A DNA stretch of 64,000 bases from UBA1926 sp002337215. Lineage in GTDB: Bacteria > Planctomycetota > Phycisphaerae > Phycisphaerales > UBA1924. The stretch covers positions 27,532 to 91,531 of the forward strand of contig CAXBAF010000018.1 of the NCBI GenBank assembly GCA_963973795.1, written 5' to 3'. The first letter of the stretch is position 1. Each line of letters begins with the position of its first letter. The translations under genes and the position numbers were made by a program. The notes beneath the pieces are model-generated. The model was not told where the DNA came from and did no database searches. It worked only from the letters and a program-made list of their open reading frames with translations. Shown here piece by piece: positions 9,501-17,177 of this stretch.

Positions 9501-10564
9501 GTCAGTGTCTGCTCGCGTCGCTGCTTGACGACCGCGAGGCGGTTCTGGTAGCGGCTCCGGCCCGCGTCGACCTCGGTCTGCTTGCGGTCGGTGATTTCTT
9601 TCTCGATGCGCTGTTTGTGGGCCTCGGCGGTGCGGATGGCGGCGATCCCCGCGGCCCGGGCGGCGCGGAGATGGGCCGCGAGCGGTGTGACGCGTTTTCG
9701 TGTGCCGGCGAGGGCGAGCATGCGGATGGGCCAGGCGAAGACGAGCATCGCGGCGCCGCCCCCCAGCGTGTAGGCCGCGGTCATGGGGAGGTTGCTGATC
9801 TGGTGCTCGACGATGTGGTAGGCCGCGCCGCCCGCGGCACCCAGAAGGATCATCACGATGGGCCCGCCCGAGCGCACAAAGGCGTGCAGCGTGATGCCGC
9901 GGAGTTTCTTGAGCATCTCGTTCGCGGCGTGGCGTTCGCTGGCGAGCGTGTCGAGATCATCGGCGGGGTCGTGGCTGCTCGTGGTGGGCGGGGCGTTCTC
10001 GTCGGGGGTGGGGTTGGGGAAGTCGATGCGCGGCCCCGCGAGGCGGCGGGCGTGGGCCTCGATGGACTCGAGCTTGCCGAACTCGTCGCGCACGATGCCG
10101 CGGACGCGTTCGAGTTCGACCTTGGGCTGCTCGCCGCTGCCCTCGAAGGTCGCCTCGGCGAGCCAGGCGGCGTCGCGGAGTTTTTCCTCGGCCATGTGCA
10201 GCTCGGAGTCGAGGCGTTCGATGGCGTCGTCGCGTGCGTTGTTGTGCGCGCGGAGGGCCTCGGCGCTCTTCGCCTTGAAGAGGGCCTTGGCTTCCTTGAG
10301 GCGGGCGTCGCGCTTGTGCTCGTTCTGGGCGCGCGCTTCCTCGGCGGTGCGCTGGGCGGATTCATGGGCTCTGGCGTGGGCAGACTCAGCGTCTGTGAGC
10401 GCGGTATCGCGCGTCTCATCGATCTGCGCGCGAATGGATGTCTGCTCGCGCGCGAGGCGGACCAGCCTGGCGATCGCGTGTCGTTGGCGCTCGGCGAGCG
10501 AGGCGTCCTCGCCCGGGCCTGAATCGGGGTCGCTGTGCGGGATGGAGGACGGTGCGGTCGTCAT
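6548..10564 (-). CDS. Membrane-bound FtsK/SpoIIIE-type ATPase, type VII-secretion-like
   Basis: A 1338-residue P-loop motor. Residues ~20-180 are highly charged coiled coil; ~234-256 and ~261-285 are two membrane helices; ~300-440 is a second coiled coil. A region at ~540-700 looks like a degenerate ATPase fold. The active FtsK/SpoIIIE domain follows: Walker A 'GKTGSGKST' at 793-801, Walker B 'TMLVIDEF' near 900, then 'QTLSGAYSLARSTMGQMAVRI'. The last ~240 residues repeat the fold without a Walker A ('VVGQQEETAR'). Chained ATPase domains after two membrane helices resemble EccC/EssC of type VII secretion, and small WXG100-like genes lie upstream. It lacks the four-helix membrane domain and C-terminal gamma domain of chromosome-partitioning FtsK. 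Secretion is therefore the favoured role, by inference. Confidence 0.85.
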   Translation of the reverse strand: MTTAPSSIPHSDPDSGPGEDASLAERQRHAIARLVRLAREQTSIRAQIDETRDTALTDAESAHARAHESAQRTAEEARAQNEHKRDARLKEAKALFKAKSAEALRAHNNARDDAIERLDSELHMAEEKLRDAAWLAEATFEGSGEQPKVELERVRGIVRDEFGKLESIEAHARRLAGPRIDFPNPTPDENAPPTTSSHDPADDLDTLASERHAANEMLKKLRGITLHAFVRSGGPIVMILLGAAGGAAYHIVEHQISNLPMTAAYTLGGGAAMLVFAWPIRMLALAGTRKRVTPLAAHLRAARAAGIAAIRTAEAHKQRIEKEITDRKQTEVDAGRSRYQNRLAVVKQRREQTLTRLDRKHVIIAAEIKKKREKKLDEINTRADTKEAEIAETLASALATADQTRDRAVADARRAHSDAVTNLDRALADASAHADACTEASLAAMSSICPPWSSDIWPAGPTRVGPAPGIRVGTFSLALPTPGGGSESENGNAETRELLRPPAMLDTPAAASLVVRTGAGETAEGRESALQTLRNATLRALTALPPGKVRLTMLDPVGLGQSFAGFMRLADHDERLVDSKIWTEARHIEQRLAGLTEHMETVIQKYLRNEFASIDAYNEKAGEIAEPYRFLVVADFPTGFTEESARRLASIIESGPRCGVFVLLHHDARAKLPENITADILDEGCSVVEFDPEAPGQARFVWRDEAYETLPLSLESPPSDTEKAKIIDALGKAALEFGKVEVPFSTLAPGSEREMWSETCSDELRIPLGRSGATRLQKLAFGKGTSQHALIAGKTGSGKSTLLHVMITAGALWYSPDELEFYLVDFKKGVEFKAYTGGRLPHARAVAIESDREFGLSVLQRLDDELVRRGDLFRDLGVQSIGAAREALKASGKNEALPRTMLVIDEFQEIFTEDDKIAQDAGLLLDRLVRQGRAFGMHVFLGSQTLSGAYSLARSTMGQMAVRIALQCSETDSYLILSEDNAAARLLNRPGEAIYNDANGMVEGNNPFQVCWLPDAERDAMLERVRTKMHDAPPVSDTHTIVFEGNIPADLADNQELLSAIAPDAAPVRAAKAWVGDPVAIKPPTGAHLRRQAGANLIVVGQQEETARAMLSASMVGLAAQHAADPTKGPGGVKIAFLDPTPPDDPEADSVENIVARLAEPGALDVRFGRVRALADTLAAFDAERARRESDESAAHTPWYLFFLGLQRFRDLRQKDDDFSFSFSGDDDTDGAPSPSAQLGDLLRDGPALGLHVIAWCDTATSMGRVLDRRAQGHFEQRAILQMSAADSANLIDSPAAGKLGMNRGLLFNEELGTLEKFRPYHVPSDDLVRRVAAALRR

Positions 10565-10651
10565 CGGATCGTCAGCCTAACGCCGATTGTTTGGGTGTGA
10601 TGCGGGTTCGATTTCGGCACGATTGATGGCCCCGGGGGGGTCGGTGTGGGG

Positions 10652-10879
10652 TCAGTCGCCGCCGTGGTCGGCGCAGTCCCGCTCGGCCTGCGCGGCGAGG
10701 GAGGCGAGCTTGTCCATCGCGCCGACGGTGCCCCGGATCTTGGGGCTGATGGGCTCGAGGAACTCCCGTTCGAACCAGCGGGCTTTCTCGTCGTCCCAGT
10801 CGCGGCGGGCGGTGCGCCAGGCGGCGATGAGTTGGGAGGCCGCGTCGGCGACCATGCCCTTGGAAACTCCGAGACTCAT
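10652..10879 (-). CDS. Small Trp-rich helical protein of the FtsK cassette
   Basis: A 75-residue helical protein of unknown function. Its start codon overlaps the stop of the coiled-coil gene upstream (ATGA, 10876-10879), so the two are translationally coupled. Three Trp are spaced by seven residues (W21, W28, W35) in 'AWRTARRDWDDEKARWFE', followed by 'REFLEPISPKIRG'. The size, helical hairpin look and position before an FtsK-like ATPase (87 bases downstream) suggest a WXG100-like partner or substrate, though no W-x-G is present. It is too short for confident family assignment. Confidence 0.75.
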   Translation of the reverse strand: MSLGVSKGMVADAASQLIAAWRTARRDWDDEKARWFEREFLEPISPKIRGTVGAMDKLASLAAQAERDCADHGGD

Positions 10880-11463
10880 GATGCGCCCTCGTTCTGGGTC
10901 TGGCCTGAATCGCTCGAATCCGGAGCCGATTTCGACTGTTTCTTCGGGCTCCCGGGCGGGGCCTTGGTGCGACCGCTCGGGGTTGCCATGGTCGTGTAGT
11001 CCTCGAGGGCCTGGCTCATGCGGTCGAGCTCGGCGAGGGCGCGGGGCATGTCCATCTCGAGGACGCGTTTGAGCGCGCTGACCTGACCTCGGAAATCGGA
11101 CTGCTCCTTTTCGAGCTTGCGGGCCCATTGTTTGCACAGCCGGTGTTTTTCCTGGGCTTCCTCAACGCGGCGGCGGGCCTTGTTGACGGCCTTGACCTGG
11201 TCGATATCGGAACGCGCGTCGTCGGCGTCGCGCATGATCTTCTTCATCGCGAGCTCGCTCTTGGCGCTCTTGAGCTCGTCTTCGCGGACGCGGATCTGCT
11301 TCTTCCAGTAGGGCTCACGCTCGCCGCGGATGCGCATGACGACGCGGGCGGCGTCGGCCTCGGCGCTGACGATGGCGGCGGAGCACTCCTCGACGAAGGT
11401 GACGACGGCCGGGCGGAAGCGGGCGAGGACATCGACGGAATGGACGCGGGCGCGGTCAGCCAC
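10876..11463 (-). CDS. Coiled-coil protein of the FtsK cassette
   Basis: 195 residues starting at GTG 11463, chosen because AGGAAGG lies five bases upstream; longer readings enter a repeat-rich spacer. The first ~45 residues ('ADRARVHSVDVLARFRPAVVTFVEECSAAI') are a short helical region, ~50-150 are almost continuous charged coiled coil ('REDELKSAKSELAMKKIMRDADDA'), and the last ~30 are Ser/Lys/Pro-rich and disordered. No signal peptide or membrane segment. It is coupled by ATGA overlap to the 75-residue gene. Function unknown; in this context it may be a chaperone or spacer for the small helical proteins. Confidence 0.75.
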   Translation of the reverse strand: MADRARVHSVDVLARFRPAVVTFVEECSAAIVSAEADAARVVMRIRGEREPYWKKQIRVREDELKSAKSELAMKKIMRDADDARSDIDQVKAVNKARRRVEEAQEKHRLCKQWARKLEKEQSDFRGQVSALKRVLEMDMPRALAELDRMSQALEDYTTMATPSGRTKAPPGSPKKQSKSAPDSSDSGQTQNEGAS

Positions 11464-11552
11464 GACGCCTTCCTCTCGAAGAAGAGGCGTGAGAGAAGCA
11501 GAAGGACTGGAGAGGCGGGAGGCGGAGGAGCGTGGGGAGCCCCTCACCCCGG

Positions 11553-11587
11553 CCCTCTCCCCGTCTGTCATAGCGAGGGGGAGAGGG
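11553..11587. repeat. Pyrimidine/purine inverted repeat
   Basis: Ten-base arms (11553-11562 and 11578-11587) that pair perfectly, with a 15-base loop, in the 159-base spacer between the two upstream genes of the cassette. The sequence around it is a low-complexity GGA/CCT-rich spacer, similar in style to dispersed intergenic repeats of GC-rich bacteria. It may fold in the transcript. Confidence 0.55.
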
Positions 11588-11622
11588 AGGCGGGAAGGAC
11601 GCGGTTGGGAGGGGCGGGCGGT

Positions 11623-11895
11623 TCATCGCTGGCGGAGGTACTCCTCGACGCGCTCGGCCTTGCGGAGCAGGAACGGGATGTGCTCCTCGGCGGACTTGCT
11701 GAAGCGGGCCATCGCGCGCATCGTGTCGTCGAAGTCGGCGGCGAACTTGTCGTGCTCCTGGTCGCGCCAGGTCTGGCCCAGCGACATCATCTTGCCCTGC
11801 ATGGCGCGCATGTCGCCGTTGAGGCGCTCGGTGAACTTCTTGAGCGCCATGGCGAATTGACGCATCTCGTCCGGATCGACGACGGCTTTGGCCAT
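11623..11895 (-). CDS. WXG100-like small helical protein
   Basis: First gene of the FtsK cassette; 90 residues, with GGGAGG nine bases before the ATG. Helix ~8-37, a turn containing 'SLGQTWRDQEHDKF' (W43), then helix ~48-85. Length, helical-hairpin pattern and central Trp fit the WXG100/ESAT-6 superfamily whose members are exported by type VII systems, but the classical W-x-G is W-R-D. No signal peptide. The C-terminal 'AERVEEYLRQR' lacks a clear YxxxD/E export signal: the Tyr86 is followed by LRQ. Family membership is probable, not proven. Confidence 0.75.
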   Translation of the reverse strand: MAKAVVDPDEMRQFAMALKKFTERLNGDMRAMQGKMMSLGQTWRDQEHDKFAADFDDTMRAMARFSKSAEEHIPFLLRKAERVEEYLRQR

Positions 11896-12211
11896 CGGTG
11901 GGCCTCCCTTCGCGTGTAGTCCCTTTCGAGAGGGTACGGGATGGGGGGCGGGGGTGGTTGCGGGTTTTGCGGCAGTTTGATACCGACAGATTCACATCGG
12001 GTGCCACGACTCGCCGCGGATGCGGCGCAGTCGTGCGGTCGGGCGTGGGGTGGCGGTTCGCACTGCTGCGCCGCGGACGCGGCGAGCAGTGGCACCCGGG
12101 GGAGCCTTGGTCGTGGGGAGATCGGGAGCACTGACCTGTGGGACAGGTCAGTGGCACGGGGAGCGTTGAGCGTTGGAAGACCGCTCCCTGACGGTCGCGG
12201 CTCGTTTGGGG
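11896..12211. repeat. Intergenic hairpin-repeat cluster
   Basis: A 316-base gap with no gene. It holds three hairpins: 12005-12035 (7 + 6 bp stem, one bulge, loop GGAT), 12061-12091 (same architecture, loop GGAC, opposite orientation) and 12129-12153 (11-bp stem, loop GGG). Each is bordered on one side by GTGCCAC or its complement. Elements 1 and 2 are diverged inverted copies whose stem differences are compensatory. It separates the Gld-like exporter operon from the FtsK cassette and must also contain the promoter of the latter. Confidence 0.7.
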
Positions 12212-13408
12212 TCAGCCGTCGGTGGGTGGGGGGAGGCCGGGGGTGTTGTCCGTGGTTGGGTCTGTGTCGTCGTTCGCTCCAGTGGCGGGGGTCTCGATGA
12301 GTTCGGAGGGTTTGCGGGTGAGGGATTCGATGGTGCCGGCGTTGAGTTTGACGCGGCGGTGGCCGAACTTCTCGGAGAATGCTTCTGTGCCTTCGCCGCT
12401 GGCACTGGTTGTCACCCACCCGCTTCCGGTCCCTGTGTCATCATCGTTCGCATCAATGAAGAACGCGTACTCCTGTTGATCGAATGTGGTGAAGTACGCG
12501 AAAGCGAGGAAGCCACCCTCATCGAGAAGCTTGCTCGGCTCAACCGGGACTTCTACTCCGGCAGCCTTGTGCATGTACTCATCCAGATCGACATCGACTT
12601 CGGCAACATTCGTGAAATTCACGAATGCGAGGGCGTTGCCGGTGTTGTTGGCGAGGGCCTGATTTTTCATGGTCGCGCCCTCGGGGAGGTTCGCGACGGT
12701 GAAGTCGGCTTCGGGGTCGTCGCGGGTGAGTTGGAGGGTCTCGCCGTCCGCGTGGGTGATGGTGACGGACTGGACGCTGTCGCGGGGGAGTTCGACGAAG
12801 CGGGTGTTGACGAAGCCGAGTGGGCCTCGGGGGATGGTGACGCTGGCGCTGACGAGCCAGGATTGATTGTCGTTCAGCAGGCGGGCGTATTGGCGTGGGC
12901 CTCCCCCGGCGTAGGTGGTCTCGCCCAGGACGATCTCGGTGATGGGCTCGCCGTCGGCGTCGGAGATCTCGACGAGCGTGGGGCGGGGTGAGAAGTCGTC
13001 GGGGTCGCGTTCTGCATCATCCGGCCATTGGACGGCCAATCGGTCGTGGAGGTCGGGCTTGGCGGTTTTGGGTTCGACGGTGCGGAGTTCGGCGAGCGTG
13101 GTGATGAGTTGGCGGACGCGGTCGGGCTCGGCCGGGAAGTTGGCCTTACTGGTGAGCTGCCACTGGTCGCCGTCGCGGGTGAGGACGACGGGGTCGGTGT
13201 CGTCCGCGGCCGAGGAGGTGGAGATTGTGATTGTGGCGATGTCTTCGGCGCGTTCGGCGAGGGTGGGGGCGAGGCGGGCGTCGGTCGCGGCGCCGCCTGC
13301 CGCGGCGTTCTGGCCTCGCGGCGAGGCCGGCTGGAGGGCGAGGAAGTAGGCCCCAACGGCGGCGAGCGCGGCGAGGGCGAGCAGGAGCATGAAGGCTTTG
13401 GCGTTCAT
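12212..13408 (-). CDS. DUF4340-type protein of a Gld-like exporter operon
   Basis: 398 residues with one N-terminal membrane anchor (residues ~5-25, 'FMLLLALAALAAVGAYFLAL') and a large periplasmic domain containing repeated 'ITISTSSAADDTDPVVLTRDGDQWQLTSK'-like beta segments typical of DUF4340. Such proteins follow GldG-like genes in many bacteria. The gene starts 46 bases after the gldG-like stop and is the last of the operon. The C-terminus is Thr/Asp/Pro-rich and disordered. It probably acts outside the membrane with the ABC exporter; the cargo is unknown. Confidence 0.82.
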   Translation of the reverse strand: MNAKAFMLLLALAALAAVGAYFLALQPASPRGQNAAAGGAATDARLAPTLAERAEDIATITISTSSAADDTDPVVLTRDGDQWQLTSKANFPAEPDRVRQLITTLAELRTVEPKTAKPDLHDRLAVQWPDDAERDPDDFSPRPTLVEISDADGEPITEIVLGETTYAGGGPRQYARLLNDNQSWLVSASVTIPRGPLGFVNTRFVELPRDSVQSVTITHADGETLQLTRDDPEADFTVANLPEGATMKNQALANNTGNALAFVNFTNVAEVDVDLDEYMHKAAGVEVPVEPSKLLDEGGFLAFAYFTTFDQQEYAFFIDANDDDTGTGSGWVTTSASGEGTEAFSEKFGHRRVKLNAGTIESLTRKPSELIETPATGANDDTDPTTDNTPGLPPPTDG

Positions 13409-13454
13409 GGGCGGAAACTTCCTATTGTCTTTGTTCTACAGAAGACGGCGAGTA

Positions 13455-15413
13455 TCAGCGGCGGTCCGCCTTGCGTCGGCTGGCGCGGCGGCGGAGGGCG
13501 TTGTAGCCGCCCATCGTCATCGCGAGGACGCAGAGCAGGACAGGGACGGCCGCGGTGTTGAGGACTTTGAGACGGTTCTCAAGGGCCTCGATGTCCTTGC
13601 GAAGGTTGAGTTGGACCTCGCGGAGTTCCTTGCGCTTCTCGAGGAGGGTTTCTTCGAGCGCATCGACCTCGGCCTGTTGTTCGGGGGTGAGCACAAGGGC
13701 CGCGGTGCCGGTGTCGGTCCGCGCCATCTGCAGGTCGTTGATGCGCTGGCGGGTCTGCTCGATCTCTTCCTGGAGGGTCTGTTCCTTGGCGAGGAACTCG
13801 GTTTCGGCGTCGCGCTGCATCTGCTCGATGAGCGTGAACGGGCGGTCGAACGAGCCGCGCCCTCGGAGTTCGAGCAGGTCGCGGCTGCCCGCCATCTGCT
13901 CGGCGGCGTTGAGGGCGAGGGCGCCGTTGTCGGCGAGGATGTCGTAGCCGAGCAGGGTGTTGCCCAGGCGGAGCTCGCGGACCCAGCCCCCGTCTTCGAG
14001 GACGTCGACGTCGGCGACGACGATGACGTTGATGGAGTCGGTCGCCTCGGCGAGGTGGTCGCCCGCGATCGGTTCCGGTTCGGCGGGGCCGACCTCGTCG
14101 GTGTTGTCGCCTGTGTTGTCGCCCGTATCGTCGGACGCGGGCCGGGAACCCGAGGGCGGGCCTTCGGGAAAGGCGGTGGGGACGGTGCCGGTGACGCGGG
14201 CGGCGATGACGCGCTGCTCGCCGTCGGTGAAGAAGCTGTTGAGCAGGGCTTTGGGGTCGGCGAAGCCCTGGACGCTGGAGACGGGGACGAGGCCGGACTG
14301 GTCGGAGGTGGTGATGAGCGGTTCCCACGCGCTCGGCGCGTCGTCGGCGTGGGTGAGGATGCCGGCGGAGGCGAGGTTGATGCGGGTGAGGTTGCCGGTG
14401 ACGGGGTCGTCGCCCGCCATCTGGTCGGCGCCGACGTTGAGCCAGATGATGTAGGGCACGATCTCCTGCCGGCCACCCGGGGCGCGGACGGAGATGCCCA
14501 AGTCGAGGTCGCCCGCGAGCTGGGCGGGGTCGAAGCCCAGCCCCCACGCGTCGAAGAGGGCAGGCATGTTCGACGAGCGGTCCTGGGCCATCATGCCCAT
14601 CTGCTGCTGTTGTTGGGGCTCGGCCTCGGCCATCGGGTCGACGAAGATGATCGCGCCGCCTCCCGCGAGGATGTGCTGGTCGATCGCGTAGGTGAGCGCG
14701 TCGGACAGGCCCTTCGGATGGACAACCATCAGGCAATCGAGGTCCGCGGGGAGTTCGGTCGCGGTGGGGGGGATGGTCTCGATGTCGAAGGTCGCGCGCA
14801 TCTCTCGCAGCACGGCCCACTCGGGAGTCGGGCGCTGCGTGCGGGGGTCGAAACCCCCGGTCATCGGGAGGCTCGTGATCAGGCCCAGCGTGGGCTTGTC
14901 GGGGTCGGCGAGCTTGGCGATCATCTGAGCGATCTTGTACTCGAGGAAACGCTCGTCGCGGGGGTTGAAGACGGGGAAGACCTCACGCCCGTCGAGGGCG
15001 TTGGTGGCGACGAGGCCGAAGTAGAGGCTCTCTGTCTGGCTGATCGGCTGGGGCTGGATGCCGTCGGCGACGGCGTTGTCCTCCGCCTCGCTGAAGGGCT
15101 CGGGGTTGACGATGGTGAGCTCGACCTTGCCGTTGGAGGCGTCGGCGATCGATTGGAGCAACTCGGTGACGCGACGCCCGAACGACTCGATCTGCGGGAT
15201 GCCGCGGGCGAGGTCCTTGGAGTAGTAGAAGGTCATGCGGATCGGCTCGTCGGGCGATCGGGCGATGCGCTTGGTGGCGGGCTGGACCGTGTAGAGGCTG
15301 CCCTCGGTGAGGTCGAGGCGGTAGCCGGCGAGGGCGCGGTCGGCGGTGACGTTGAGGCCCAGGAAGAGGGCGATGAGCAGGATGATGCTGACGAGGCCGA
15401 TGATCTTCGACAT
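13455..15413 (-). CDS. GldG-like ABC transporter auxiliary protein
   Basis: 652 residues from ATG 15413. An N-terminal membrane helix ('IIGLVSIILLIALFLGLNV') is followed by 'RLDLTEGSLYTVQPATKRI', the hallmark opening of the GldG/ABC-type auxiliary family, then a large extracytoplasmic Rossmann-like domain (~45-420). A charged coiled coil near residues 540-625 precedes a C-terminal membrane helix and an Arg/Lys tail ('RRRASRRKADRR'). In Bacteroidota, GldG works with GldA and GldF in gliding; here it is more likely part of a general ABC-2 exporter. It follows the permease gene by 40 bases. Confidence 0.88.
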   Translation of the reverse strand: MSKIIGLVSIILLIALFLGLNVTADRALAGYRLDLTEGSLYTVQPATKRIARSPDEPIRMTFYYSKDLARGIPQIESFGRRVTELLQSIADASNGKVELTIVNPEPFSEAEDNAVADGIQPQPISQTESLYFGLVATNALDGREVFPVFNPRDERFLEYKIAQMIAKLADPDKPTLGLITSLPMTGGFDPRTQRPTPEWAVLREMRATFDIETIPPTATELPADLDCLMVVHPKGLSDALTYAIDQHILAGGGAIIFVDPMAEAEPQQQQQMGMMAQDRSSNMPALFDAWGLGFDPAQLAGDLDLGISVRAPGGRQEIVPYIIWLNVGADQMAGDDPVTGNLTRINLASAGILTHADDAPSAWEPLITTSDQSGLVPVSSVQGFADPKALLNSFFTDGEQRVIAARVTGTVPTAFPEGPPSGSRPASDDTGDNTGDNTDEVGPAEPEPIAGDHLAEATDSINVIVVADVDVLEDGGWVRELRLGNTLLGYDILADNGALALNAAEQMAGSRDLLELRGRGSFDRPFTLIEQMQRDAETEFLAKEQTLQEEIEQTRQRINDLQMARTDTGTAALVLTPEQQAEVDALEETLLEKRKELREVQLNLRKDIEALENRLKVLNTAAVPVLLCVLAMTMGGYNALRRRASRRKADRR

Positions 15414-15453
15414 GGGGCGGGTCCTGTTTCGGAATGGCCGGGGATGATGGCGT

Positions 15454-16188
15454 TCAGGCGCTCTTGCGGAGATCGATGAGGACGACGTTCGCAACCAGAA
15501 GGCAGATGATCAGGCTCGCGAAGAACACGACCGAGCGGGCCTCGATCACGCCCCGGCTGAGCATGTCGAACTGGGTAAGGAAGCTGAATGTGCTCATCGT
15601 GTCGAGCACGGGGGCGGGGACCCACGAGCCGAAGAAGTCCTGCACTGCCCCGAACCCGAGCAGCAGCATCGCGAAACAGAGGACAACGGAGATCACGAAG
15701 GCGATGACCTGGCTCTTGGTCGCGGCGCTGACGGCCGACCCGATGGCGAGGAACCCGCCCGCCATGAGCAGGCTGCCGAGGTAGCCCGTGAAGATCGCGC
15801 CGTTGTCGGGGTCGCCCAGGCGGTTGACGGTGACCCAGAGCGGGACGGTGAGCAGCAGCGCGACCCCGGTGAAGATCCAGGCGGCGAGGTACTTGCCGAC
15901 GACCGCGCCCGAGGGCGAGACGGGGAGCGTGAGCAGGAGCTCGATGGTGCCGCTCTTGCGTTCCTCGGCCCACAGTCGCATCGAGAGGGCGGGGATGAGG
16001 AACAGATACAGCCAGGGGTGGAAGTTGAAGAACGGCGCGAGGTCGGCCTGACCCCTGGCGAAGAAGTTGCCGAGCTGGAAGGTCGAGACGCCGGCGAGGA
16101 TGAGGAAGATGATGATGAACACGTACGCGACGGGGGTGGCGAAGTAGCCGCCCAGTTCGCGCCGGAAGACGGGGTACCAGCCGGTCAT
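15454..16188 (-). CDS. ABC-2 type permease, GldF-like
   Basis: 244-residue membrane permease with six predicted helices, opening 'MTGWYPVFRRELGGYFATPVAYVFIIIFLI', and containing 'LSMRLWAEERKSGTIELLLTLPVS', the cytoplasmic coupling motif of ABC-2 permeases (E-x-x-x-G-T-x-E-L-L-L-T-x-P). It overlaps the ATPase gene by four bases (ATGA, 16185-16188), so the two are coupled. With the ATPase and the GldG-like protein it should form one exporter complex in the inner membrane. Confidence 0.92.
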   Translation of the reverse strand: MTGWYPVFRRELGGYFATPVAYVFIIIFLILAGVSTFQLGNFFARGQADLAPFFNFHPWLYLFLIPALSMRLWAEERKSGTIELLLTLPVSPSGAVVGKYLAAWIFTGVALLLTVPLWVTVNRLGDPDNGAIFTGYLGSLLMAGGFLAIGSAVSAATKSQVIAFVISVVLCFAMLLLGFGAVQDFFGSWVPAPVLDTMSTFSFLTQFDMLSRGVIEARSVVFFASLIICLLVANVVLIDLRKSA

Positions 16189-17177
16189 GCCGCGGCCTCC
16201 TGCTTGGGTGATTTCTTGGTTCGCTGTCCGGATGACTGGCCGAGCGTGATCTCGCGGAAGACCTCGTCGAGCCTGCCCTGTTCGACGCCGAGGCGGTCGA
16301 GGGTGAGGCCCCGGTCGCGGACCAGTTGGGCGATGGCGGGGGCGATCTCGGCGCCGCGTTCGGCGAGGACGCGGCAGCGGAAGACGCCGTCGGCGGTGAC
16401 GGGGTCGTCGATGCGGGCGACGCCCTTGACGGATCGCAGGGCCTCGGCCAGGCCGCCGCTGTCGGTGGACGGGTCGCCCTTGACGACGAGGGTCACGGCG
16501 TTGTGGTTCGCGGCCCGGGCGCGGAGCGCGGCGGGGGTTTCATCGGCGACGATCGTGCCCCGGGCGACGACGACGGCGCGGGTGCAGACCGCGTCGACTT
16601 CTTCGAGGATGTGGGTCGAGAGGACGACGCACTTTTGGCCCGCCATCCGGCGGATCAGCTCGCGGACCTCGTGCTTCTGGTTGGGGTCGAGCCCGTCGGT
16701 GGGTTCGTCGAGGATGAGGACTCGGGGGTCGTGGAGGATCGCCTGGGCAAGGCCCACGCGGCGCTTGAAGCCTTTGGAGAGCGTCTCGATGGGCTGGCGC
16801 ATGACGCCGTGGAGTTGAACGAGGTCGGCCGCGGTCGCGATCCTGGCTTTCGCGTCCCGGCCGATGAGTCCCCGGGTGCGGGCGGCGAAGCGGAGGAAGC
16901 TCTCCGGGGTCATATCGGGATAGGCCGGGGCCCCCTCAGGCAGATAGCCGATCGAGCGTTGGGCGGCGAGGGTGTCGCGTTGCACGTCGTGCCCGCAGAC
17001 GGAGGCCCTGCCCGAAGAGGGGGTAAGGAACCCGGTGATCATCTTCATTGTGGTCGATTTGCCGGCGCCGTTGGGTCCCAGGAAGCCGAGGACTTCGCCC
17101 TTGTCGACGGTCATCGAGAGGCGATCGACGGCGACGATCGGGCCGAACACCTTGCGGAGCTTTGTGGTCTCGATCAT
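16185..17177 (-). CDS. ABC transporter ATP-binding protein, GldA-like
   Basis: 330 residues from ATG 17177 (AGGA nine bases upstream); the extended reading to 17240 has no support. Walker A 'GPNGAGKST' (~37-45), signature 'LSKGFKRRVGLAQAI', Walker B 'VLILDEPTDGLDP', switch His in 'VVLSTHILEEV', and a C-terminal accessory domain of ~100 residues. It energises the downstream ABC-2 permease. First gene of a four-gene operon (ATPase, permease, GldG-like, DUF4340). Confidence 0.93.
   Translation of the reverse strand: MIETTKLRKVFGPIVAVDRLSMTVDKGEVLGFLGPNGAGKSTTMKMITGFLTPSSGRASVCGHDVQRDTLAAQRSIGYLPEGAPAYPDMTPESFLRFAARTRGLIGRDAKARIATAADLVQLHGVMRQPIETLSKGFKRRVGLAQAILHDPRVLILDEPTDGLDPNQKHEVRELIRRMAGQKCVVLSTHILEEVDAVCTRAVVVARGTIVADETPAALRARAANHNAVTLVVKGDPSTDSGGLAEALRSVKGVARIDDPVTADGVFRCRVLAERGAEIAPAIAQLVRDRGLTLDRLGVEQGRLDEVFREITLGQSSGQRTKKSPKQEAAA

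Noticed and set aside
10565..10651. Idea that the FtsK-like protein is the chromosome-partitioning FtsK
   Set aside because: It lacks the four-helix membrane domain and the C-terminal gamma DNA-reading domain, and sits with WXG100-like genes.
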